Shown here piece after piece: positions 12,401 through 22,910 of a stretch of DNA of 64,000 bases (position 1 is its first letter; every line of letters starts with the position of its first letter). The position numbers and the translations under genes are program-made. The notes under the pieces are model-generated. The model was not told the origin of the DNA. It did not search any database and saw only the letters and a list, made by a program, of their open reading frames with translations. Source of the stretch: Xestospongia bergquistia (Eukaryota; Porifera; Demospongiae; Haplosclerida; Petrosiidae); contig OZ014417.1 of the NCBI GenBank assembly GCA_963965975.1, positions 1,116,001 to 1,180,000 of the forward strand, written 5' to 3'.

Positions 12401-15400
12401 TGTAGAGTACAATGGAATGGAATTTACAGCTGGAGTCTTTGAGAGTTTAAGTATCACTGAATTAACAAGACGTAAGATTTACTCAATTATTTAATATACT
12501 ATACATTTAGTATTTAGTATAAAATCAATTTAATATTTATAATAATTATATTCATTTATTCTATCTTTTGCCTGTGCTATTATGTATCTCTACTATCTTG
12601 TGTACATTCTTTGTAAAGGACTGTCATTAGTCATTCCTATATTTACTTCATTTTGTAGAAAATGCTTTCAACAGTTCAAAGTATAACATATTATTTGATA
12701 ATAAATGACATCTTTTCTTTATTTAGTACCACCTACTGTACAACCAGTATCAAAGAGAGTCATTGGATTACTTAATGAATCTGTTACTATTTCATTTACT
12801 ATCACTAATGATTTCCCAAAAGTGAAATTATATAACATACAATGGCAATTCAAGTCATTGGATTCTGAGACATTTAATTCCATTAACTCTGAGCGTCTTT
12901 CTGAAGATCATCTTTCTCTAGCAATCTCCAATGTTCAGTTGAGTAATAGAGGATTGTATAAAATGATAGCACAAAATGAAGCAGGCATTAGTGAAGCAAC
13001 AGTTGTTCTGGATGTATATGGTAAGTCTAAAACTGTAGCATTAATTTAATATATCCTCAATGATTTTAGTTACAGCTGCTTTATGGAACAATACTGGAGG
13101 GACTGTAATAAAAATAAAAGGACAAAATGTTGTGTTCAACTGTACTGCTGATGGTCTTCCACGACCTACTATCGTATGGAGGAGAAATGGTCAACTTTTA
13201 TTGAACACTAGTAGATTAAAAATTATAACATCAGAACAGACCAATAGTTTTCGTTCAAACATTATCCCTGAAGTTCTACAACATACAAGTATGCTAGAAA
13301 TTACAGACTTAAAAGGAAATGATAATGGTAGCTATTCTTGTCGAGCTGATAATGAAGCTAATTTAGGAGTTGTATTAACAACACCATTTACATTACAAGT
13401 AATAGAATGTAAGTGATTAACTGTTGTTAAATATTTATTATTAAAGATTTCTTTTAGCTCCACCAACCAATTATTGTTTGAGTTCTCCATGTGGTAAAAA
13501 TGGTAAATGTCATAGTTTGAGTAATGGATATTTATGCGATTGTAATGATGGATACACTGATATCAATTGTGAACAAGGTAAGTTATGAATGATGTTAATA
13601 TCAAGTTTATTTGTTTTAATACAGTTGTAGTGGTATCAGTTCCACCACAAATTACACAACCTCCTAAAAGTACTTCAGGGAATCTCTACTCCACTACTAA
13701 CCTCACATGTAAAGCTACTGGTTCTCCTATTCCTACTATTCTATGGTATAAAGATGATGTGTTAATTCCTAATGACAATAGTGATCCCTCTGTGTTGTTA
13801 TTCTCTGAATTGGATTTAAGTGATCGAGGATTTTACCACTGTGAAGCTAGAAGTATAATAAATGGAAAAAATGTATTTACAGTGTCTTCAAGAGTACTTC
13901 TAAATATTACAGGTATGAAATATTTTATTTTATGATGTTCACTATTTATTTTAATCCAGATGTTGTTCAGTATGAAGCTAAAATAGAACTACCAGATGAC
14001 TTTTACGAGAGAAGTAATTTGAGTATATCTGACAGGATCTCTGATCTTATTTACAAGGTAGTTGATGTATCACAAATGTTATAATCATTTTATTTATTAT
14101 TTAGAGTAACAATTATCTTACTGGTAGTCAACTGAGCAATACCTCAAACACCTCATTTTTCTTCATTCAAATTTTTAATGCTAGTAACTTGAAGTCAGTA
14201 TATCTAATTTTATGCTAGAGATTATATCAGACAATATTTAGTTATACTGCACAAGTCCATACTATTCCTATTGTTATTACTTTGTTAACAAAGAATGGAG
14301 CTTCTGAAAAGCTCAGGGATGGAGTACAACATCAAATGGCTATGCTAGGCAGACAACTTAGTGTCAATATTTCAGTAGCTGAAGTAGACAGATTTGGTAA
14401 AACAAATTTAAAGTTATATGTGTTTATTACTTTGTTTTTTAAGATGGTTGTCCTCCTGACAATACTGTTATACCATCACATTCTGGCAAGCAAGATCTTG
14501 AACTTATTCTTTTCTGGCCTGAAACTAATATTGGAGGAGAAGCTGTAGTGAGCTGTCCTTGTGGAAATGGGAGTTCAGGAGGACAAATATTAGAAGCTAA
14601 TCGATATTGTGGAGGAGACTTTATCAGAGGTGCTGAATGGTCTAAAGGAAATATAGCAGCTTGTAATTTCAGTGACTTAGCAAGAGAAATATGTCGACTA
14701 AAAAATGTTTGTTCTTTGGATGCAAATACAGATAAGTAATTATTATTTCCCTCTTTAGCTTCCTGTACCTGAGAGAATAGTACGGTTGGAGAATCTTACA
14801 AGTAACAGTGATGTTTTAGGATCAACTGAAGTAACAGCAAGTGTGAGTGTACTAGTGACAGCTACTGAAGGTGTATCTGGTAATATTACAGTAAGGAATT
14901 CTTTTTATCAACATGACAGTACCTGTTTTTATATCACCTTTAAAGTTAACTACAACATTTTTAGAAGTTGTTGACAACATATTAGATGTCAATCAAGATA
15001 CATTACAAACCAGTCAAGAAACCTCTAACACATCAGCTAAGTTAGTTTGTTATTTCAAGTAAATACTAGTACATTTTTTGTAGGATATTGGAAGCTATTG
15101 AATCAGTTGTGGAGAATATACCACTTACTAATACATCAAAGCCTGTTGTAATTTCTCAAAAGTCATTTGCTGTATCTGTGCAACAAGTAGACATTGAAGA
15201 ATTTAAACAATCTGGTCAAATGTTCAGTGTAAATTTTGGAGACTTTTCTAATAATAATCAAAGCCTTAATTCGAATGATCTGACATTTGGAGGATCTAAT
15301 CAGCATTCAACTGCATCTATCAATCTACCCAGAAATTTACTAAATGGACTTCCAAACATCAGTAATAATACTAGAATCACTCATTCAGTATTTATCACTG

Positions 15401-17224
15401 ACTCCTTATTCCTGAGGAGAGTAGACAACTTCCAAGAGGTTGGCAGTATCATCATCTCAGCTGCTGTAGTAGGGACAGATACCATTAGGGGACTTAATCC
15501 TCCTGTGGGTCTTAGTTTCATGATCAATCCAGTGAGTATAGGACTTTCTATGTGTTTATTAGTTGCTTTCTTAACTTTAGAATATAAATGGCTCATCTCC
15601 TCAGTGTTCATTTTGGAATCAATCTTTAGATGGTAAATGTGAATTATATATAATAATTTTAATTGTTACAATAGATGGATTTGGAGATTGGTCAAGTAAA
15701 GGATGTCGTAATATTACCAACAATGAAAGTGAAGTTATCTGTGAATGTAATCATCTCACAAGCTTTGCTATATTATTGGTAACAATTGTTTGTTTAATGA
15801 TATAAATATTTGTTTGAAATTCAGGATGTTTCTGTGACAGTTGAACCAACAGAGAGAACAGGATTGACATTGTTCTTGGATGCTGTGACTTACATTGGTA
15901 TCATTGTATCCCTATTTTGCCTGATTATAACTATTATCTCATATCTCTCTAACAAGTAAAATACTATAGTGTTAATAAGTTGTTATGTTTTGTTTTTACA
16001 GGAAACTTCGTACTTCTGATCATGGACAACTTCTCCTTAATTTATGTTTTGCTTTAATGGGTCTTTACATTACATTTATTTTTGCTGTTCACAGTCGAGA
16101 TGTTCCAGTTCTCTGTGCTGTTACAGGAGCAGTGTTACAATATTTTTTCCTGGTGACATTCATGCTAATGGCTGCAGAGGCTATCAATCTGTACATGAAT
16201 TTAGTGATTATTCTTGGTCAGAAAATTAGCCATTTTGTTTTGAAGGCTACTATTGCATCTTGGAGTAAGTACTGATAATGTTGTTATTATTTAATTCTTT
16301 TTTTTTCTGTATTAGTAATTCCATTCTTTATTGTGTTGTTCTGCTTTGCTCCCAATTACAAAAACTACTTGAGTGATCATTTGTGAGTAAAATTAAAGTT
16401 TAATTTCAAGTGTTATTACATTTATTACTTGCAGTTGTCGTGCTTTTAATGTTCCATATTATGTTGGTATGGTGGTACCATTTTTGATCATCTATATCTT
16501 TAATTGGGTAGTGTTTTTCATCATATTTGTTTCTCTCATCCAAAGAAGCTTCCAGTCGAAGGATGTTAAATCGAAAAATGATAAAGGGAAAAAATCTTTT
16601 GTTTGTCAACAGCTTGTTATAATTACAACATTGTCAATTTTATTTGGTTTGGGATGGGGTATTGGATTGTTTGCTACTCAAGATATCCATACCAATAAGA
16701 CAGTACAAGACTTGTTTGCCGCATTGTTTGTGATCTTGACTGCTTTTCATGGTCTTTTTATTTTCATAATGCACTGTCTTCGTTCAAAGGAAGTAAGATA
16801 CACTTGGAAACAATGGGTTTTTATTGTTACGGGCAAAGATATCAGTCGATTTTCTTCCTCAACATTTTCTCGTAAGCATAAAAAGCAATATGATATTGGA
16901 GTAGCTAATTCTGGAAATAATTCTTTGGGAAAATCCAGTTATGACAGTAATGTATATGTAACTCTTCAATCTTATAAACAAAAGCCTCTAAGCTCTCCTG
17001 TAGATGTCTTAATTGTAGAGAATAGAGAGGTGGAGATGGAAAGTGGTGCATTATCTGAGACAACTATCACTAAGTCATTTCCTGATGATAAAAATGAAAA
17101 GAAAGAACTGCAAAGAAAAGAAAATGGTACATTATCTGAGACGACCTTCACCAAGTCATTTCCTGATCATGATGATAAGAATAAAAAGGAAGAACTGCAA
17201 AGAGAAGAAGAGGAACAGAATTAA
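2693..17224 (+). CDS. Chimeric receptor: ROS1/Sevenless-like ectodomain joined to an adhesion GPCR (5' partial)
   Basis: I could chain 44 exons from 2693 to the stop at 17224. All have GT/AG borders, all phases agree and none has an internal stop, giving 8,997 coding bases or 2,998 residues. Predicted order: FN3 x2 (about 1-205), YWTD propeller 1 (206-499), FN3 (500-601), propeller 2 (602-888), FN3 x2 (889-1130), propeller 3 (1131-1422), FN3s (1423-1751), Ig (1752-1849), Ig (1850-1962), EGF (1963-2002), Ig (2003-2098), SEA-like (2099-2217), HormR-like (2218-2305), GAIN/GPS (2306-2582), 7TM plus cytoplasmic tail (2583-2998). The signal-peptide exon should lie left of the window, because the duplicate gene has it at 52,667. 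The role is inferred to be a cell-surface adhesion and signalling receptor. The main uncertainty is whether exons 27 and 28 (12,471 to 12,727) are really spliced together. A stop at 12,494 would end a shorter secreted form. Confidence 0.75.
7528..7668. mobile_element. MITE-like element in an intron
   Basis: About 140 bp inside the intron 7431-7800. The ends are imperfect inverted repeats: CAGTGTCTGG on the left and CCAGACACATTG on the right. Inner inverted matches (GTACTTTAATG against CATTAAAGTATGG) extend the terminal repeats to roughly 50 bp. It has no coding capacity. A relative with similar inner sequence lies at 50,838-50,952. Target-site duplications were not resolved. Confidence 0.55.
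8536..8634. repeat. Polypyrimidine CT/CCT-rich low-complexity tract
   Basis: Almost pure C/T on the plus strand, filling most of the intron 8486-8638 and running up to the acceptor CCTATACAG. It is simple sequence and probably length-variable. Confidence 0.85.
9073..9122. repeat. (CT)n microsatellite
   Basis: About 20 uninterrupted CT units at the 3' end of the intron 9031-9128, serving as the polypyrimidine tract of the next acceptor. Confidence 0.9.
9384..9424. repeat. (ATT)n microsatellite
   Basis: About 13 units of ATT within the intron 9267-9439. It is simple repeat DNA with no other feature. Confidence 0.9.
11223..11690. repeat. ATC/GAT-rich repeat forming a large imperfect palindrome
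   Basis: The intron 11215-11787 is mostly short units of the type TATCATCATG/TATCATCATT on the plus strand to about 11,490. The complementary orientation (GATGATAGATGATGATACAT type) follows to about 11,655, then a short return to the first orientation. The two halves can pair into a hairpin with arms of roughly 170 bp or more, centred near 11,490-11,500. Open frames in it on both strands are artefacts of the triplet-like repeat. Confidence 0.85.
12472..12726 (+). other. Junction intron between the ROS-like and adhesion-GPCR halves, with an Ig-exon relic
   Basis: 255-bp intron with donor CGTAAGAT and acceptor TTATTTAG, phase 1 on both sides. From about 12,655 its sequence resembles the last bases of the upstream Ig exon and the following intron in copies C (26,715-26,777) and E (44,375-44,436), for example CAGTTCAAAGTATAACATAT against AGTTCAAGGTACTATATAT. 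The donor of that relic is changed, so it no longer looks spliceable. This suggests the adhesion-GPCR part was cut from a longer gene with more Ig exons and now borrows the upstream exons. An AATAAA near 12,700 could allow early polyadenylation. Confidence 0.65.
12727..14706 (+). other. Copy A: Ig-Ig-EGF-Ig, SEA-like and HormR-like exons
   Basis: Exons 12727-13020 (Ig), 13070-13408 (Ig with C-T-A-D-G ... YSCRADNE), 13458-13577 (EGF, six cysteines, CDCNDGYT), 13625-13912 (Ig, YHCEAR), 13960-14057, 14105-14197 and 14231-14396 (together a SEA-like segment starting VVQYEAKIELPDDFY), and 14444-14706 (HormR-like, with CPCGNGSSGG and AEWSKGNIAACNFSDLA). The SEA call is tentative. The HormR call rests on the Cys/Trp/Gly pattern and its position just before the GAIN domain, as in many adhesion GPCRs. 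Copies C and E give the same exon borders. Confidence 0.7.
14759..15778 (+). other. Copy A: GAIN domain and GPS autoproteolysis motif
   Basis: Exons 14759-14890, 14946-15040, 15084-15531, 15581-15632 and 15675-15778. The last two carry a full GPS: CSFW, then W and GC, then CECNHLTSFAILL. By the family rule, self-cleavage would occur between L and T of HLTS, leaving a TSFAILL-type tethered agonist on the membrane part. The donor of the first exon is taken as GTAAGG at 14,891. An alternative donor further upstream with a different acceptor is possible but gives a weaker join. Confidence 0.85.
15825..17224 (+). other. Copy A: seven-transmembrane domain and cytoplasmic tail (type A tail)
   Basis: Exons 15825-15955 (TM1), 16002-16264 (TM2-TM3), 16316-16382 (TM4) and 16435-17224 (TM5-TM7 and tail). 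Hydrophobic segments include YIGIIVSLFCLIITIISYL, FFLVTFMLMAAEAINLYMNL, LSILFGLGWGIGLFAT (TM6) and LFAALFVILTAFHGLFIFI (TM7), typical of family B2 receptors. The tail of about 150 residues ends in two copies of a charged 26-27 residue unit (TLSETT.TKSFPD...KKEELQR). Copy C has three such units. Confidence 0.9.
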
Positions 17225-18354
17225 TTGAAAAATTTGTCAACTATTTTACTTAATGTGTCTAGATTTCATATTATAATTAGTTTATATAGTAGTATTGTCT
17301 CGTTTCCATGATGTTATTTTAGAAATAGTTAGTATTTTGTTAAATTTAATTACACATATTGTGTCATGCAAAATCGTGAATTTGACGCCCATTTTTGTCG
17401 TAGTTAGTATTCCATACGTGCTAGCTATTACAATTAATATTTAATTCACTATAAAACTGATTGGTTGATTTAACCAACTTTATTTAATCTTTGACAAAAT
17501 AAAATGGTGGACTAAGGTTGTTACTGTGGAATTCATCATATCTTACATACACACTGTACTCATCCAAGTCATTTGTTACATTACATAAATTTTCAATTAT
17601 ATAGTACATTGTAAAATTAATTGATTGATTTAACTATTATTTGGTTATACAGGTTACAATTGCAAACTTATTTTTGTTAAAAGGGTAATAATAATAGTGT
17701 TATCATTACTAATATACTATTGTTTATGTAGCTAGATAAACATCAATTTCATATTACAATAGCAGTATTATGCTTACATTTTACATATACAAACTTTATA
17801 ACAACGTGTTAGTTTAATCAATTAATCAAATATACAGTTCATTATGTTAGTAAACACAATGATACATGTTGTAGAGATACATGGAACCAAAATATCTATG
17901 AATTGATTAAATCAATAATTAATTTATTTTAACAGTTAATTCTAATGTATTAATGAAAGAAATGGATATAAAATAAAATAAGAAATTAATAGACTTTATA
18001 TTATTACAATACAAGTATAAAAGGATTACCACATTTTTTTTCAAGAAACTGGTGTCACTCTCTTATCACTTAATTCCTTGATGAACTGAAACTTTGATAT
18101 TGACACTTTATATCAAAACTGTTATACTACTATTAATCTAATAAAATTAAAATTTGCCCTTTTATTTAGTTAATTACTTTGATGAGTCATATTGTTCCTG
18201 TATCTTCTTTATTATTAAAGATAAAAAATAACAATATTATTGATTGGTCACTGTAAGGCTTCATATCTTTAAAATTAATATTATTAATAAACTAATAGCC
18301 TTGTAAGATGTCATACTTTTCTTGGTCGTTAAAGAAGTACTGTAAACAAGCTAT
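17225..18354. other. Intergenic region after copy A
   Basis: AT-rich with no coding exon seen. The first part (about 17,225-17,470) and a later block near 17,480-17,700 are closely similar to 30,508-31,130 after copy C. They include a block around TCATGCAAAATCGTGAA and CATACGTGCTAGCTA. This is probably 3' UTR and duplicated flank. The end of the region (from 18,300) leads into the signal-peptide exon of relic B0 and matches 31,150-31,203. Confidence 0.6.
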
Positions 18355-18718
18355 ATGTCTTTCTTTGTTGTCATCTTAGTTCTCTCTTTGTTGTCTACAT
18401 TAGTAACAGTACAAGGTAATGTAAATATTAACATTATTATAACTGTACTATATCTTTATTAGGTCCTCCACTGATAACACCATCAGGATCAGTGATAGTA
18501 TTACATGGAAATGATCTATTAGTTAAATGTGAAGCTAGTGGTAATATTCTCTCCTATCAGTGGTTAGACAATAATGGAGTTATTATCACTACTTCAAATA
18601 CAAGTCCTCTACTATTGACTAACTAATGTGACTCAGTCTGACAGTGGAAAATATACCTGCAAAGTAATCTATACCAACTCAACAACTGAGAACTCAAGTA
18701 TTCTTATAACAGTTAAAG
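18355..18718 (+). pseudogene. Relic B0: signal-peptide exon plus broken Ig exon
   Basis: The exon 18355-18415 encodes MSFFVVILVLSLLSTLVTVQ, a clear signal peptide, with a GT donor (phase 1). The next exon, 18463-18718, matches the Ig exon of copies C (22656-22910) and E (33063-33320). It has a small net deletion near 18,620 that turns ...LLLNITNVTQ into a frame-shifted ...LLLTN followed by a stop. No following in-frame exon was found. It is likely a dead 5' fragment, although a short secreted peptide cannot be excluded. Confidence 0.65.
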
Positions 18719-18983
18719 GTTATTATAACTAGTTATAACTAAATGTATACCAATTAAACATAAATAAACAAAGTTAGATAATAAAAGTGGGTGGGACTAC
18801 ATTTTTGACATAGATATATGTACTAGTTGAAGTAGATGCTATGACTCTTATTAAAGGTAATATAATAATAGAATTTATAGCAATATATAGATCTAATTAG
18901 CAAGTGCTGGCCCTTAATACTTGTTTTTATTTTTATCTTGTTAGATATAAATTCTCTTGTGATATTTTATTGATAAAAAGAGG

Positions 18984-20923
18984 ATGAAGATACCTCTGTT
19001 CTTATCAGTTGTATTAATAATAATACTGCCATTAGCTACTGAACAATCATCATGTCTCCTCCTTGCAGTAAATGGTATATAGAGAAAGTTGACGGTTCTA
19101 CTTCTTGATGCATATTCAGGAGCAGGATCATATGATCCTACTGTATCATCAGATCAGTATACTTGTATTGCTCAAGGAGCAACTAGAGATACTTATTGTA
19201 GAGTATCTATTATAGCTACATTTACTCCTAACAATGGACAATCTCAACAAACACAACACTTTCAGTTAGAGTGTTCAAGTGGTACATGGAGTGCAGTAAC
19301 TGATGATGGTTTTGGTACTCCTCCCTCAAATCCAATGCTAAGAACTGACTGTTTTAATTGTGTACCTGAAAGTCTTTAAGTAAGTTCATAATACATATTT
19401 GAATATATTGTAAATATTCCTTTTAATTAGCTTGTAATTCTGCTTGTAACTATGGATCAGGAAGATGCCTATCAAATAGTCCTCTAGTCTGTTGTCCTTA
19501 CTTTGGTCTTGATAATATGTGTACTAAATTATGTTTAATGATATTAATATTTCTTTGAAATTCAGGATGTGTCTGTGACAGTTGAACCAACAGAGAGAAC
19601 AGGATTGACATTGTTCTTGGATGCTGTAACTTATATTGATATCATTGTATCCCTGATTTGTATGACAATAACTGTTGTCTCCTATCTCTCTAACAAGTAA
19701 AATATTATTATAGTTACAAATTTGTTGATAAGTGTGTCATGCTTTGTTCTTATAGGAAACTTTGTACTTCTGATCATGGACAACTTCTCCTTAATTTATG
19801 TTTTGCTTTAATGGGTCTTTATGTTACATTTATTTTTGCTGTTCACAGTCGAGATGTTCCAGGTCTCTGTGCTGTTACAGGAGCAGTGTTACAATATTTT
19901 TTCCTGGTGACATTCATGGTGATGGCTGCAGAGGCTATCAATCTGTACATGAATTTAGTGATTGTTCTTGGTAGGAAAATTCGTCACTTTGTTTTGAAGG
20001 CTACCATTTATCTTGGAGTGAGTCATCATCAAAATGATTCACTAATATCAAGATGTATTATTTTCTAGTTACTCCATTCTTTATAGTATTGTTCTGCTTT
20101 GCTCCCAACTACAAAAACTACTTGAGTGATCATTTGTAAGTTCCTTGTTATAAAATGTGATTACATTCTATATTTTTATAGTTGTCGAGCCTTCAATGTA
20201 CCATATTATATTGGTACAATAATTCCATTTCTGATCATCTACATTTTTAATTGGGTAGTGTTTTTTATTATTGTTGTTTCTCTTATACAAAAAAGTCTCC
20301 AGTCTGATTCTAAATCACAGAAAGACAAAGGCAAAAAATCTTTCTTTTATCAACAACTCATTATAGTTACGACATTGTCAATTTTGTTTGGTTTGGGATG
20401 GGGTATTGGATTGTTTGCTACTCAAGATATCCATACCAATAAGACAATACGAGACTTGTTTGCTGCATTGTTTGTGATCTTGACTGCTTTTCATGGTTTG
20501 TTCATTTTCATAATGCACTGTCTTCGTTCAAAGGAAGTAAGAAACACTTGGAAACAATGGGTTTTTAATGTCACAGGCAAAGACATCAGTCAATTTTCTT
20601 CATCAACACTTCCTCGTAAACACCAGAAACGATATCATATTGGAACAGATAATTCTGGAGTACCTCTTAAATCTTTTTCTTCAGGAAAATCCACTTATGA
20701 TGATACAACCTTAAAGAAACAATCAAGATCTGGAGAAAGTGAAACTCTTCAGTCTTTGGAACAAACATCTCAGAGTACTTCTGTAGATGTCTTGACTATA
20801 GAGAATAGAGAAGTGAAGATAGAAAGTGATGCATTTGCTGTGACAACATTTACTAAGTCTTTTCTTGTTGATGAAGTGGATGAAAAAGAAAAATTGCAAA
20901 GAGAAGAGGAGGAACAGAATTAA
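18984..20923 (+). pseudogene. Copy B: internally deleted adhesion-GPCR pseudogene (type B tail)
   Basis: Starts like copies C and E (MKIPLFLSVVLIIILPLAT...) but meets an in-frame TAG near 19,080. The remaining first-exon segment (19,089-19,379) is open and lacks the usual donor region. After the Cys-rich exon at about 19,432-19,530, the sequence jumps straight into the intron before TM1. EGF, Ig, HormR, GAIN and GPS are therefore absent. The 7TM exons remain at 19566-19696, about 19757-20017, 20069-20138 and 20182-20923, but the TM2-TM3 exon has lost one base near its 3' end (ATTTATCTTGGAG in place of ATTTCATCTTGGAG), which breaks the phase. The tail is the long type shared with copies D and E. 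Confidence 0.75.
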
Positions 20924-20998
20924 TAGAAAAATTAGTCCATCAAGTAAAGTTTTAAGCTTTTGTTATATTTCAGTAGTACTTTTATTATATATATATAG

Positions 20999-21049
<51 letters not shown>

Positions 21050-21653
21050 TTGTTTGTTTTAATTTGTATTTTGTAGCAAAGGGACATATTTAACTTGCTA
21101 ACCTCATTGTTACATTTGATATTGTAAGAGTTTATTATCAGACTACTTTAAAGATTGATCTTCATCAATGAGTGAAGTCATTACTAACTCTATGACTGAT
21201 AATCTGGTTATTTTGGATGAGTTATTGAGGTTATAATAGAATGATATATAGATGGATGGATAACTCAATGAATGAAAACTATAGATATGTTTATTACTAG
21301 CCAGTTGTAAGAATTTTGAACTTTGTGAGAATTATGAGTCAGTAAGTAGACTCTATTGCTTACAAGGCATAAATGACAAAAGTGGTTCTACCCAAAAGTG
21401 ATCTTAGTGCCAGGACTACTTCTAGTAGTCTTATTAAAATAGATCCCTTATACTTTTTTGGCAGTGAAAGGTGTCCCCCAGATTGATGTGACAGACAGTT
21501 CCACATAGATCTATATTATTAATTCGAAGACTTAATAAGTAACTATATAGGTTTTTTGATAGTGCCATACCTACTTCCTGAATCAGCAGTTTAGTTATTA
21601 AACTGAATAATTATTAATAAATAATAACTTTCAGCATGCTTAAGTGACAAAGG
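20924..21653. other. Intergenic region after copy B
   Basis: No coding exon. It is strongly similar to 48,870-49,560 downstream of copy E, so the flank was duplicated with the gene. A CTTTCAG at 21,628-21,634, just before the ATG of copy C, could be the acceptor of a 5' UTR intron. A CTTTTCAG occupies the comparable position (32,003-32,010) before copy E. Confidence 0.5.
20985..21047. repeat. (AT)n microsatellite
   Basis: About 30 AT units broken once by GTT. The corresponding site after copy E (48,963-48,990) has only a few units, so the tract expanded after duplication. Confidence 0.9.
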
Positions 21654-22910
21654 ATGAAGATATTTCTGTTCTTATCAGTTGTACTAATAGTAATACTGCC
21701 ATTAGCTACTGGACAATCATCATGTCCTCTTCCTACAGTAGATGATATAGAGAGGGAGTTGATAGATCTACTTAATGATGCAGATTCAGGAGGAGGACCA
21801 TATGATCCTACTGTATCATCATATCAGTATACTTGTCTTGCTCAAGGATCAACTAGAGATACTTATCGTAGACTATCTATTATAGCTACATTTACTCCTA
21901 AGAGTGGACAATCTTCACAAAAACAACACTTTCAATTAGAGTGTTTAAGTGGTACATGGATGGCAAGAATTAATGATGGTTTTAGTACTCCTCCCTCAAA
22001 TCCAATGATGAGAACTGACTGTTTTAATTGTGTACGTGAAAATCTTGGTGCTGATTCTAACCATTGTTTATGTAAGTTAATGATATATATTTGAATAGAT
22101 TGTAAATATTCCATTTAATTAGCTTGTAATTCTGCTTGTAACTATGGATCAGGAAGATGTTTATCAAATAATCCTGTAGTCTGTTGTCCTTACTTTGGTC
22201 TTGATAATATGTGTACTACATCATGTCCAACTAACTATGTTGCCAGTGTCAATACTAACTTTACATGTGGTAAGTAAATTAATATATATATATATATATA
22301 ATACATTGATCCTATACTATATAGTCTGTAATCATACCTGTGGTCCTGGTGAAGTTGCTAATGCTACATGTAATGGATGTAATCTGACTGATATCTGTCA
22401 ACGAGATATACCTTGTCAAAATGGAGGATCATGTATATTGTTATCTGCCCCTAATAATTACACATGTAATTGCAGTGGTACTGGATATATGGGTACTAAT
22501 TGTACTGGTAAGTTGTCTATGTTAGTACATGCACTTTGTATTTATATTTCTTACTGATACACGGTAAGCAAAGGAATTTTAATAAGCCACTACTCCCACA
22601 ACCTTAATTTGAGTTATCATAACAAGTAATTGTTATTGAACCATATCTTTACTAGGTCCTCCAGTGATAACACCATCAGGATCAGTGATAGTATTATATG
22701 GCAATGATCTATTAGTTAAATGTGAAGCTAGTGGTAATACTCTCTCTTATCAGTGGTTAGATAGTAATGGAGTTATCACTACTTCAAATACAAGTCCTCT
22801 ACTATTGAATATAACTAATGTGACTCAGTCTGACAATGGAACATATATCTGCAAAGTAATCTATACCAACTCAGCCACTGAGAACTCAAGTATTCTCATA
22901 ATAGTTGAAG

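Larger units (their letters stand above)
2693..12471 (+). other. ROS1/Sevenless-like FN3/YWTD-propeller ectodomain exons (27 exons)
   Basis: Exons: 2693-2869, 2955-3087, 3221-3526, 3755-3886, 4050-4282, 4728-4825, 4874-5292, 5797-5892, 6029-6238, 6288-6395, 6570-6739, 6856-6968, 7230-7430, 7801-8069, 8277-8485, 8639-8765, 8843-9030, 9129-9266, 9440-9503, 9552-9745, 9792-10006, 10117-10403, 10497-10676, 10746-10984, 11067-11214, 11788-12185, 12270-12471. YWTD-type blade motifs include [43 protein letters not shown] and DKDRIYWTQ. FN3 signatures include [16 protein letters not shown] and the [12 protein letters not shown] type. The block pattern FN3x2-P-FN3-P-FN3x2-P-FN3n is the pattern I recall for human ROS1. 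No kinase or membrane segment is present in this part. Most exon borders are phase 1 or phase 0. Confidence 0.8.

Noticed and set aside
12472-12494. End of the ROS-like gene by read-through to the TAA at 12,494
   Set aside because: It remains possible as a short form, but the donor at 12,472 is good, the next exon is in matching phase and no membrane anchor or terminal domain would result.
16972-17154. Minus-strand open frames opposite receptor tails (also 30,174-30,434)
   Set aside because: They are shadows of the repetitive tail-coding sequence. The plus-strand frame is in the conserved 7TM exon.
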